DNA from: DATIVK01 sp035465955
GTDB taxonomy: Bacteria > Myxococcota > Myxococcia > Myxococcales > Anaeromyxobacteraceae
Assembly (NCBI GenBank): GCA_035465955.1
Contig: DATIVK010000197.1
Location: 1 to 19,082, forward strand
Direction: 5' to 3'
Length of the DNA: 19,082 nucleotides
The notes beneath the pieces were generated by a model that was not told the DNA's origin, made no database searches, and saw nothing but the letters and a program-made list of their open reading frames with translations. Shown piece by piece: positions 7,719 through 15,262 of the stretch. The translations under genes and the position numbers were made by a program. Numbering within the stretch: position 1 is the stretch's first letter; each line of letters starts with the position of its first letter.

Positions 7719-8002
7719 CCGACGAACAGGTGGCCCTGGTGGCGAAGGCGTACCAGGAGAAGCTCTCGCGCGAGGGGTACGAGCCGCACCCGATCGACTT
7801 CGACCGGACGACGGCCAGCTTCCCGCGGAGCCGTCAGCTCGAGCACGTCGCGTGGATGTGCAAGGACATCCAGGAGCTCCTGAAGGCCGGCGACCGCGAG
7901 CGGGCGATGCGTCACCTCGGCTTCGCGCAGGGCGTGCTCTGGGTCCACGGCATCTACGCCGTCAACGAGCTCCGCGAGCAGAACCGCCAATTGGCGCCAT
8001 AG
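7715..8002 (+). CDS. Small uncharacterised protein coupled to the permease
   Basis: This 95-residue soluble, mostly helical protein has no signal peptide or membrane segment. The ATG overlaps the permease stop (ATGA), which points to translational coupling, and codon use is like that of its neighbours. A conserved-looking central stretch reads HVAWMCKDIQELLKAGDRER, soon followed by AMRHLGFAQGVLWVHGIYAV. From memory this pattern (W-M-C, then AMR-LGF-QG-LW) resembles small hypothetical proteins found in phages and various proteobacteria, but I cannot confirm it. No function is assigned. The operon position suggests co-production with the permease but does not prove a transport role. It ends with TAG at 8000-8002, converging on fpr. 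Confidence 0.75.
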   Translation: MTDEQVALVAKAYQEKLSREGYEPHPIDFDRTTASFPRSRQLEHVAWMCKDIQELLKAGDRERAMRHLGFAQGVLWVHGIYAVNELREQNRQLAP

Positions 8003-8014
8003 GAGATCCATTCC

Positions 8015-8052
8015 CCTCTCCCCCACCGGGGGGGAGGCGCGCCGAAAGGCGC
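8015..8052. terminator. Two hairpins between convergent genes
   Basis: In the 75-bp gap, 8015-8024 pairs with 8028-8037 (10 bp including one G-T wobble, loop ACC). GCGCC-GAAA-GGCGC (8039-8052) forms a small stem with a GNRA tetraloop. Neither is followed by a clear U-tract on either strand. The placement between two stop codons suggests termination in both directions. Confidence 0.4.
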
Positions 8053-8077
8053 TACGGTGCCTGAGGGGGCGCTTCGA

Positions 8078-8893
8078 TCACCAGTACCGCTCGGCGTGGA
8101 CCTGCCCCTGGCCCGGCTTCCCCTGCTCGTCGGCCTTGAAGCCCTGCGCCACGAGCATCGCCGTGACGTCGTCGATCATGGCCGGCGCGCCGCAGAGGAA
8201 GACGTCGGCGTTCTCCGGCGACGGCGCGAAGCCCCACCGCTCGGCGAGCCGCCCCTTGCGCCAGAGGTCCTGGACGTGGCCGGTGTCTCCGCCCCACGGC
8301 ACCGGCTCCTCGGCGGGCCGGCTCACGGTCGGCAGCCAGGTGAACCGGGGGGAGAGGCGCTGCATCGTCGTGAGCTCCGACGAGTAGGCGATGTCCCACG
8401 AGTGGCGCGCGCCGACGATCGCGGCGTACCGGCGCTCGCCGGGCGCGGCGAGGTGCGTCCGCAGCATCGACATGTAGGGCGCGAGGCCGGTGCCCGTCGC
8501 GATCATGACGACGTGGCGCTCCGGCGCGACGTCCCTCAGCGTGAACATGCCGGTCGGCTTGTTGCTGAGCCAGAGCCGGTCGCCCGGCCGGAGCGCGAAG
8601 AGGCGAGGCGTCAGCTCGCCGGACCGGACCAGCGTCACGTAGAACTCGAGCTCGCCGTCGGCGAGCGGCGAGGAGGCGATCGAGTAGGCGCGCCGGATCA
8701 GCCGCTGCGGATCCTTCGGCGGCGGCTCGGGGTCGGAGAGCGGGACGCGCGGCGCGCCGTAGGGGAGGCCGAGGACGACGAACTGGCCCGCCTTGAACTC
8801 GGGCAGCTTCCAGCCGTCGGGGGCGACCCGCAGGATGAGCAGGCCGCTCGCGGCTTCGATCCGGCGCGTGACGACCGCGTTGAGGTCGGGCAT
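8078..8893 (-). CDS. fpr: Ferredoxin/flavodoxin--NADP+ reductase
   Basis: This 271-residue FAD enzyme moves electrons between NADPH and ferredoxin or flavodoxin. FAD-binding RRAYSIASSP (67-76, the R-x-Y-S motif) is followed by the NADP-binding GTGLAPYMSML (134-144), CGAPAMI (234-240), and a C-terminal AERYW whose last aromatic residue can stack on the flavin, as in the E. coli-type Fpr. Between residues 42 and 66 there is a proline-rich insertion (PLSDPEPPPKDPQ) ahead of the RxYS motif. The ATG at 8891-8893 has GGAGG three bases upstream, and the protein begins as related reductases do. The frame extends 32 codons further but that part is Arg-rich and unlike a domain. It is the last gene of a leftward run, 108 bp after the SDR gene, and may have its own promoter. 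Confidence 0.88.
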   Translation of the reverse strand: MPDLNAVVTRRIEAASGLLILRVAPDGWKLPEFKAGQFVVLGLPYGAPRVPLSDPEPPPKDPQRLIRRAYSIASSPLADGELEFYVTLVRSGELTPRLFALRPGDRLWLSNKPTGMFTLRDVAPERHVVMIATGTGLAPYMSMLRTHLAAPGERRYAAIVGARHSWDIAYSSELTTMQRLSPRFTWLPTVSRPAEEPVPWGGDTGHVQDLWRKGRLAERWGFAPSPENADVFLCGAPAMIDDVTAMLVAQGFKADEQGKPGQGQVHAERYW

Positions 8894-8903
8894 GGGCCTC
8901 CGG

Positions 8904-8924
8904 GCGCCGGCCCGGAGCCGGCGC
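8904..8924 (-). repeat. Hairpin upstream of fpr
   Basis: GCGCCGGC (8904-8911) and GCCGGCGC (8917-8924) make an 8-bp perfect stem with a 5-nt loop, just before the fpr ribosome binding site and about 80 bp past the SDR stop. It could be a weak terminator for the SDR gene or a structure in the fpr leader. There is no U-tract. Confidence 0.3.
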
Positions 8925-9001
8925 GCGACGCGATCGTGGCACGCGGCGCCGCGGCCCGGCAAGGCGTCGGGCGGGGCGCGGCGCCGCATCCGGGGCGTCG
9001 C

Positions 9002-9763
9002 TCACTGCGCGACCCAGCCGCCGTCGACCGGCATCGGGATCCCGGTGACGAAGGAGGCGTCGTCGGTGCAGAGCCAGACGACCGCCGTCGCGATCTCCTC
9101 CGGCCGCCCCATCCGCCCGACCGGCTCGCCCGCGGTGAACGCGGCCTCGGCCTCCGGCTTGCCGCCGGTGAACCGATCGACCATCGGCGTCTTGATGACG
9201 CCGGGGCAGACGGCGTTCACGCGGATGCCCTGCTTCGCGTACTCGAGCGCCGCGGTGCGGGTGAGCTGGATCACGCCGCCCTTGCTGGCGTTGTAGGCGG
9301 GGAGCCCGACGAAGCCGACGAGCCCCGCCACCGACGCCGTGTTGACGATGGCGCCGCCTCCCTGCTTCAGCATCTGGGGGATCTCGTACTTCATGCAGAG
9401 GAAGACGCCCTTCAGGTTGACCGCGATCGTCCGGTCCCAGACCTCCTCGGAGGCGTCGGCCGTCAGGGCCTGCTTCCCCTCGATGCCGGCGTTGTTGTGG
9501 GCGCAGTCGAGGCGCCCGAAGGCGGCCACGACGTCCTTGACCAGCTTCTCGACGTCCGCCGCCTTCGAGACGTCGCACCGGAAGAACCGCGCGGTGCCTC
9601 CCGCCTTCTGGATCAGCGCGACCGTCTCGTTCCCCGCGCCCTCGGTGACGTCCACCACCGCCACTGCGGCGCCCTCCCGGGCGAACGCGAGCGCGCTCTG
9701 CCTCCCGATGCCGGACGCGGCCCCCGTCACGAGCGCAACCCTCTTCTCCAGCCTCCCGGTCAT
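9002..9763 (-). CDS. Short-chain dehydrogenase/reductase (SDR) family oxidoreductase
   Basis: This 253-residue classical SDR has a cofactor loop TGAASGIG (13-20), NNAG (90-93), catalytic Ser144 and the Y-x3-K pair Tyr157/Lys161 (YNASK), then CPGVIKTPM (186-194) and a C-terminal PVDGGW. Asp38 at the end of the second strand (VAVVDV) suggests NAD(H) rather than NADP(H) preference. The substrate cannot be predicted; many sequences of this type carry a nominal glucose 1-dehydrogenase label without evidence. The ATG at 9761-9763 has AAGGAG eight bases upstream, a good ribosome binding site. A strong hairpin separates it from mdh, so it is probably transcribed from its own promoter in 9764-9906, where I could not pick out convincing -35/-10 boxes. 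Confidence 0.9.
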   Translation of the reverse strand: MTGRLEKRVALVTGAASGIGRQSALAFAREGAAVAVVDVTEGAGNETVALIQKAGGTARFFRCDVSKAADVEKLVKDVVAAFGRLDCAHNNAGIEGKQALTADASEEVWDRTIAVNLKGVFLCMKYEIPQMLKQGGGAIVNTASVAGLVGFVGLPAYNASKGGVIQLTRTAALEYAKQGIRVNAVCPGVIKTPMVDRFTGGKPEAEAAFTAGEPVGRMGRPEEIATAVVWLCTDDASFVTGIPMPVDGGWVAQ

Positions 9764-9906
9764 GGCTCGCTCCTTTCCCCCGAGGTCCCTCGGCGGGTGG
9801 ACGACCGTTCCTGGAACCCCGGAGATGACTCCAAGTTACGCGCGCGCTCGCGGACGGGAGAGCCCCGGAAGCGTGCGACCGCCCCATCGGAGTCACCAGA
9901 CGTGAA

Positions 9907-9938
9907 GAGGCCCCGGTCGCTCGCGCGGCCGGGGCCTC
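9907..9938 (-). terminator. Terminator hairpin after mdh
   Basis: The 14-nt arms 9907-9920 and 9925-9938 form a stem with one T-G wobble around a TCGC loop. It sits 24 bp beyond the mdh stop. The sequence after it on the minus strand (TTCACGTCTGG) is only weakly T-rich, so termination may need Rho or other factors, but the stem is long and well placed. Confidence 0.65.
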
Positions 9939-9962
9939 CGTGAAGCCTGGCTGAAGCGACGG

Positions 9963-10913
9963 CTACTTCAGCGTGTCGACGAGGCCCTTCACGGCCGCGA
10001 CCGACTTGTCCATCATCGCCTGCTCCTCGGCGTTGAGCTTGAGCTGGAGCACGCGCTCCGCGCCGCCCGCGCCGATGACGACCGGCACGCCGACGTAGAG
10101 CCCCTTCACGCCGAACTCACCGTTCAGGTAGACGCAGGTCGGCAGGACCCGCTTGGAGTCCTTGAGGAACGCCTCCGCCATCGCGATGGCGGACGAGGCG
10201 GGCGAGTAGAAGGCGGAGCCCGTCTTCAGCAGGGCGACGACCTCGCCGCCGGCGCCGCGGGTCCGCTTGACCATGGCGTCCATGACCTCCTTCGCCTTGG
10301 CCGCGCCGTACTTCTGCTCCAGGAGCTCCATGACCGGCACGCCGCAGACCGACGTGTAGCGGACGAGCGGGACCATGTCGTCGCCGTGGCCGCCGAGGGT
10401 GACCGCGGTGACGTCCTTGACCGAGACGCCGAGCTCCCACGCGATGAACGCGGCGAAGCGGGCGGAGTCGAGGACGCCGGCCTGGCCGACGACGCGGGCG
10501 TGCGGGAACCCGGTGATGCGCTGGCAGAGGGTCACCATCGCGTCGAGCGGGTTGGAGATCACGATGACGAACGCCTCGGGGGCGTACTTCTTGATGCCCT
10601 CGGCGACGCTCTGCATGATCTTCGAGTTGGTCGCGATGAGGTCGTCACGGCTCATGCCGGGCTTGCGGGGCAGGCCGGCGGTGACGATGACGACGTTCGC
10701 GCCCTTGATGTCCTCGTAGGTGTTCGTGCCCTTGAGGTCGACGTCGAAGCCGTCGACCGGCGACGCCTCGGCGATGTCCAGGCACTTGCCCTGCGGCAGC
10801 CCCTCGACGATGTCGAAGAGGACGACGTCGCCGAGCTCACGCAGCGCCGCCAGCTGGGCCAGCACGCCGCCGATCTGCCCGCCACCAATCAATGCAATCT
10901 TCGCTCGAGCCAT
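9963..10913 (-). CDS. mdh: Malate dehydrogenase (LDH-like type)
   Basis: This 316-residue enzyme oxidises malate to oxaloacetate with NAD+ in the TCA cycle. It shows the Rossmann loop GGGQIGG (10-16), Asp34 for NAD binding (VLFDIVEG), the substrate loop AGLPRKPGMSRDD with Arg83 and Arg89, VISNPLD (118-124), VLDSARF with Asp149 and Arg152, and catalytic His176 in GGHGDDMV. Arg83 in the specificity loop is the malate-dehydrogenase residue; lactate dehydrogenases have Gln there. The length fits the tetrameric LDH-like MDH group. AGGAG lies nine bases upstream of the ATG at 10911-10913. It follows icd by only 38 bp and is followed by a long hairpin, so icd-mdh looks like a two-gene TCA operon. 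Confidence 0.96.
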   Translation of the reverse strand: MARAKIALIGGGQIGGVLAQLAALRELGDVVLFDIVEGLPQGKCLDIAEASPVDGFDVDLKGTNTYEDIKGANVVIVTAGLPRKPGMSRDDLIATNSKIMQSVAEGIKKYAPEAFVIVISNPLDAMVTLCQRITGFPHARVVGQAGVLDSARFAAFIAWELGVSVKDVTAVTLGGHGDDMVPLVRYTSVCGVPVMELLEQKYGAAKAKEVMDAMVKRTRGAGGEVVALLKTGSAFYSPASSAIAMAEAFLKDSKRVLPTCVYLNGEFGVKGLYVGVPVVIGAGGAERVLQLKLNAEEQAMMDKSVAAVKGLVDTLK

Positions 10914-10951
10914 GTTCTCTCCTGAGTTGGGTCTAGTCGGGTTGCACTGCG

Positions 10952-13183
10952 TTACGCGATGGCGTCGATGATCGCGTTCAACGTCGCGCTCGGACGCATC
11001 GCCTTCGTCGTCTTCGCATCATCCGGCTGGTAGTAGCCGCCCAGATCCTGCGGCTTGCCCTGGGCGGCGATCAGCTCCGCATCGATCTTCGCCGCGTTCT
11101 CGCCAAGCTCCTTCGCGACCTTCACGAACTTCGCCTGGAGATCCTTGTCGCTCGACTGCGCCGCGAGCGCCTCGGCCCAGTAGAGGGCGAGGTAGAAGTG
11201 GCTGCCGCGGTTGTCGATCTGCCCCACCTTGCGGGCCGGGGACTTGTTGTTGTCGAGGAACTTCGCGATGGCCTGGTCGAGCGTCTCCGCGAGGACCTTC
11301 GCCTTCGCGTTGCCGGTCTGCTGCGCGATGTGCTCGAGCGAGGCGCCGAGGGCCGAGAACTCACCGAGCGAGTCCCAGCGCAGGTAGCCCTCCTTCACGA
11401 ACTGCTGGACGTGCTTCGGGGCCGAGCCGCCGGCGCCCGTCTCGAAGAGGCCGCCACCGGCGAGGAGCGGGACCACCGAGAGCATCTTGGCCGACGTGCC
11501 GATCTCGAGGATCGGGAAGAGGTCGGTCAGGTAGTCGCGGAGGGCGTTGCCGGTGCAGGAGATGGTGTCCTTCCCCTCGCGGATCCGCGTGAGGGAGAGG
11601 CGCATCGCCTCGACGGGGGTGAGGATCTTGATCTCGAGCCCCTTGGTGTCGTGGTCCTTCAGGTACTTCTCGACCTTCGCGATCACCTGCGCGTCGTGCG
11701 CGCGGTTCTTGTCGAGCCAGAAGACGGCCGGGGCGCCGGTGACGCGGGCGCGGGTGACGGCCAGCTTGACCCAGTCCTTGATCGCCTCGTCCTTCGCCTG
11801 GCACATGCGGAAGATGTCGCCCTCCTCGACCTTCTGCTCGAGGAGCGTCTTGCCGGCGCCGTCGACGACGCGGAACGTGCCGGGGGCGGCGGCGATGAAG
11901 GTCTTGTCGTGCGACCCGTACTCCTCCGCCTGCTGCGCCATCAGGCCGACGTTCGGGACGGAGCCCATCGTCGCCGGGTTGAGCGCGCCGAACTGGATGC
12001 AGTTCTCGATGCACTCCTTGTAGATCGTCGAGTAGCAGCGATCCGGGATGACCGCCTTGGCGTCGTGGAGCTTGCCGTCGGCGCCCCACATCTGGCCCGA
12101 CTCACGGACGACGACCGGCATCGACGCGTCGATGATGATGTCGTTCGGCGCGTGGAGGTTGGTGATCCCCTTGTCGGAGTCGACCATCGCGAGCGGCGGG
12201 CGCTTCGCGTAGGTGGCCTTGATGTCGGCCTCGATCTCGGCCTTCTTGTCGGCCGGGAGCGACGCGATCTTCTTGTAGAGGTCGCCGAGCCCGAGGTTCG
12301 GGTTGACGCCGGCCTGCTTCAGCGCGGCGGCGTGCTTCTCGAAGACGTCCTTGAAGTAGACCGTCACGAAGTGGCCGAACATGACGGGGTCGGAGACCTT
12401 CATCATGGTGGCCTTGAGGTGCACCGAGAAGAGCACGCCCTTGGCCGCGGCGTCCTGGATCTGCTCCTCGATGAACTTGCGGAGGGCCTTCACGCTCATG
12501 TGCGTCGAGTCGATGATCTCGCCGTCCTTGAGCGGGGCGTCCTTCTTCATGACCTGGACCTTGCCGGCCGCGTCGACGAACTCGATCCGGTAGGTCGTGG
12601 CCTTCTCGATCGTCGTCGACGTCTCGAAGCCGTAGAAGTCACCGTCGGTCATGTGCGCGACGTGGGCCTTCGAGTCCTTCGACCACGCGCCGAGCTTGTG
12701 CGGGTTCTTCTTCGAGAACGCCTTCACGGCCGGGGGCGAGCGGCGGTCGGAGTTGCCCTCGCGCAGGACCGGGTTCACGGCCGAGCCGAGGCACTTCGCG
12801 TAGCGGGCCTGGATCGCCCGCTCGGCGTCGTCCTTCGGGTCCTCGGGGTAGTTCGGGACGTCGAAGCCGTGCGCCTGGAGCTCGGCGATCGCCTCCTTGA
12901 GCTGCGGGAGCGAGGCGGAGACGTTCGGGAGCTTGATGATGTTCGCCTCGGGCGTCTTGGCGAGCTCGCCGAGCTGGGCGAGGTAGTCCGGCATCTTCTG
13001 CTCGGGCTTCAGCTTCTCCGGGAAGTTGGCGAGGATGCGGCCGGCCACGGAGATGTCGCGCGTCTCGACCTCGACGCCCGTCCCCTTCGTGAACGCCTGC
13101 ACGATCGGCAGGAGCGAGTACGTGGCCAGCGCGGGGGCCTCATCGATCTTCGTCCAGATGATCTTCGACGTCTTGGTCGTCAT
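10952..13183 (-). CDS. icd: Isocitrate dehydrogenase, NADP-dependent monomeric type
   Basis: This 743-residue protein matches the roughly 740-residue monomeric isocitrate dehydrogenases, which are unrelated in length and order to the common 400-residue dimeric enzyme. It converts isocitrate and NADP+ to 2-oxoglutarate, CO2 and NADPH. The N-terminal KIIWTKIDEAPALATYSLLP, the substrate motif VNPVLREGNSDRR (136-148), PHKLGAWSKDSKAHVAHM (from 161), VMFGHFVTVYFKDVF and GSHFYLALYWAEALA are all hallmarks. The ATG at 13181-13183 has GGAG five bases upstream; sixteen further in-frame codons upstream read as leader, not protein. The stop is TAA at 10952. It is first of two genes with mdh. A short inverted repeat lies about 40-60 bp upstream of the start. 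Confidence 0.96.
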   Translation of the reverse strand: MTTKTSKIIWTKIDEAPALATYSLLPIVQAFTKGTGVEVETRDISVAGRILANFPEKLKPEQKMPDYLAQLGELAKTPEANIIKLPNVSASLPQLKEAIAELQAHGFDVPNYPEDPKDDAERAIQARYAKCLGSAVNPVLREGNSDRRSPPAVKAFSKKNPHKLGAWSKDSKAHVAHMTDGDFYGFETSTTIEKATTYRIEFVDAAGKVQVMKKDAPLKDGEIIDSTHMSVKALRKFIEEQIQDAAAKGVLFSVHLKATMMKVSDPVMFGHFVTVYFKDVFEKHAAALKQAGVNPNLGLGDLYKKIASLPADKKAEIEADIKATYAKRPPLAMVDSDKGITNLHAPNDIIIDASMPVVVRESGQMWGADGKLHDAKAVIPDRCYSTIYKECIENCIQFGALNPATMGSVPNVGLMAQQAEEYGSHDKTFIAAAPGTFRVVDGAGKTLLEQKVEEGDIFRMCQAKDEAIKDWVKLAVTRARVTGAPAVFWLDKNRAHDAQVIAKVEKYLKDHDTKGLEIKILTPVEAMRLSLTRIREGKDTISCTGNALRDYLTDLFPILEIGTSAKMLSVVPLLAGGGLFETGAGGSAPKHVQQFVKEGYLRWDSLGEFSALGASLEHIAQQTGNAKAKVLAETLDQAIAKFLDNNKSPARKVGQIDNRGSHFYLALYWAEALAAQSSDKDLQAKFVKVAKELGENAAKIDAELIAAQGKPQDLGGYYQPDDAKTTKAMRPSATLNAIIDAIA

Positions 13184-13224
13184 GTGTTCTCCGTTGTTTT
13201 CCTGCAGAACCCGGCGATCGGGAC

Positions 13225-13242
13225 CCTTCAAGAATTCGAAGG
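13225..13242 (-). repeat. Small inverted repeat upstream of icd
   Basis: CCTTC (13225-13229) and GAAGG (13238-13242) flank an AT-rich centre holding GAATTC. It lies 42-59 bp before the icd start codon. It could be an operator half-site pair or a leader hairpin, but it is short enough to arise by chance. Confidence 0.25.
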
Positions 13243-13456
13243 CGATGCCTCTCTCGGTTGCCGGGGCGCGACCGCGGCGGGGAGATGAGGCTCTGGCACT
13301 TGCCCTGGGCTGGGATTCCTCGGTGTGCGCCGTTCCCGGGTAACTTATGGAAGCTGCCTACAAACCAAATGTTGCCGGTGCTGTCCAGCGGATCACGACG
13401 AGGCCTGCCGGGTGCGCGAAATGGGCGCAGGGCAGGGTCGATCCGGGTCGCGGGTC

Positions 13457-13475
13457 GTGGACCCTGGGGGTCCAC
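13457..13475 (-). terminator. Hairpin downstream of the ABC-F gene
   Basis: GTGGACCC (13457-13464) and GGGTCCAC (13468-13475) pair perfectly around a 3-nt loop, 40 bp past the ABC-F stop. A second GC-only palindrome (13484-13498) lies between it and the stop. There is no U-tract, so termination by this stem alone is uncertain. Confidence 0.4.
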
Positions 13476-13515
13476 TTCGAGGGGGCGGCCGGGCCGCCAC
13501 GGCCCTCCGCGTCGA

Positions 13516-15138
<1,623 letters not shown>

Positions 15139-15178
15139 GGCGGGGCGGTTCCTACCACGCGACCGCTCTGGGACTCCA

Positions 15179-15240
15179 CCCTCTCCCGGGCCTCGGGGAT
15201 GCGGATCGCCGGAAGCCGGGCGGCCGTCGTCGGGAGAGGG
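15179..15240 (-). repeat. Inverted repeat in the ABC-F leader
   Basis: CCCTCTCCCG (15179-15188) and CGGGAGAGGG (15231-15240) are perfect 10-bp arms 42 nt apart, lying between the coiled-coil gene's stop and the ABC-F TTG start. On the minus strand the downstream arm can instead join a small local stem (CCCG/CGGG). This may be a terminator for the upstream gene or a regulatory leader; neither is shown. Confidence 0.4.
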
Positions 15241-15262
15241 CTAGATGATCGCCATGGCAGGC

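Larger units (their letters stand above)
13184..13515 (-). promoter_or_regulatory. icd leader and promoter region (332-bp gap)
   Basis: This is the longest gap in the window and must carry the icd promoter and the 3' flank of the ABC-F gene. It includes a conspicuously AT-rich patch at about 13340-13370. On the minus strand this contains TTGGTT (13363-13368) and TAAGTT (13342-13347), a poor -35/-10 pair with a short 15-bp spacer. I saw no tRNA, small ORF with good codon use, or riboswitch core. The promoter position is a guess; that a promoter lies in this gap is likely. Confidence 0.35.

Noticed and set aside
4886..8002. A 1038-codon open frame on the plus strand
   Set aside because: Only the last 96 codons (7715-8002) are a gene. 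The rest lies antisense to the lipoprotein or out of frame in the permease and has an Arg-rich, domain-free composition.
8894..8989. A 32-codon N-terminal extension of fpr
   Set aside because: The extension is Arg-rich and would overlie a strong hairpin. The ATG at 8891-8893 with GGAGG fits the family's N-terminus better.
8057..9943. A 628-codon plus-strand frame opposite fpr and the SDR gene
   Set aside because: The opposite strand carries two clear enzymes with all motifs in place, and this frame has no recognisable domain.
11198..13288. A 696-codon frame antisense to icd
   Set aside because: It is rich in Arg/Val/Asp/Leu with no domain; it is what high-GC codon bias produces opposite a real gene.
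13184..13515. Possible tRNA or small RNA gene in the longest gap
   Set aside because: I found no cloverleaf arms, TTCGA-type T-loop in the right context, or terminator-bounded transcript signal.
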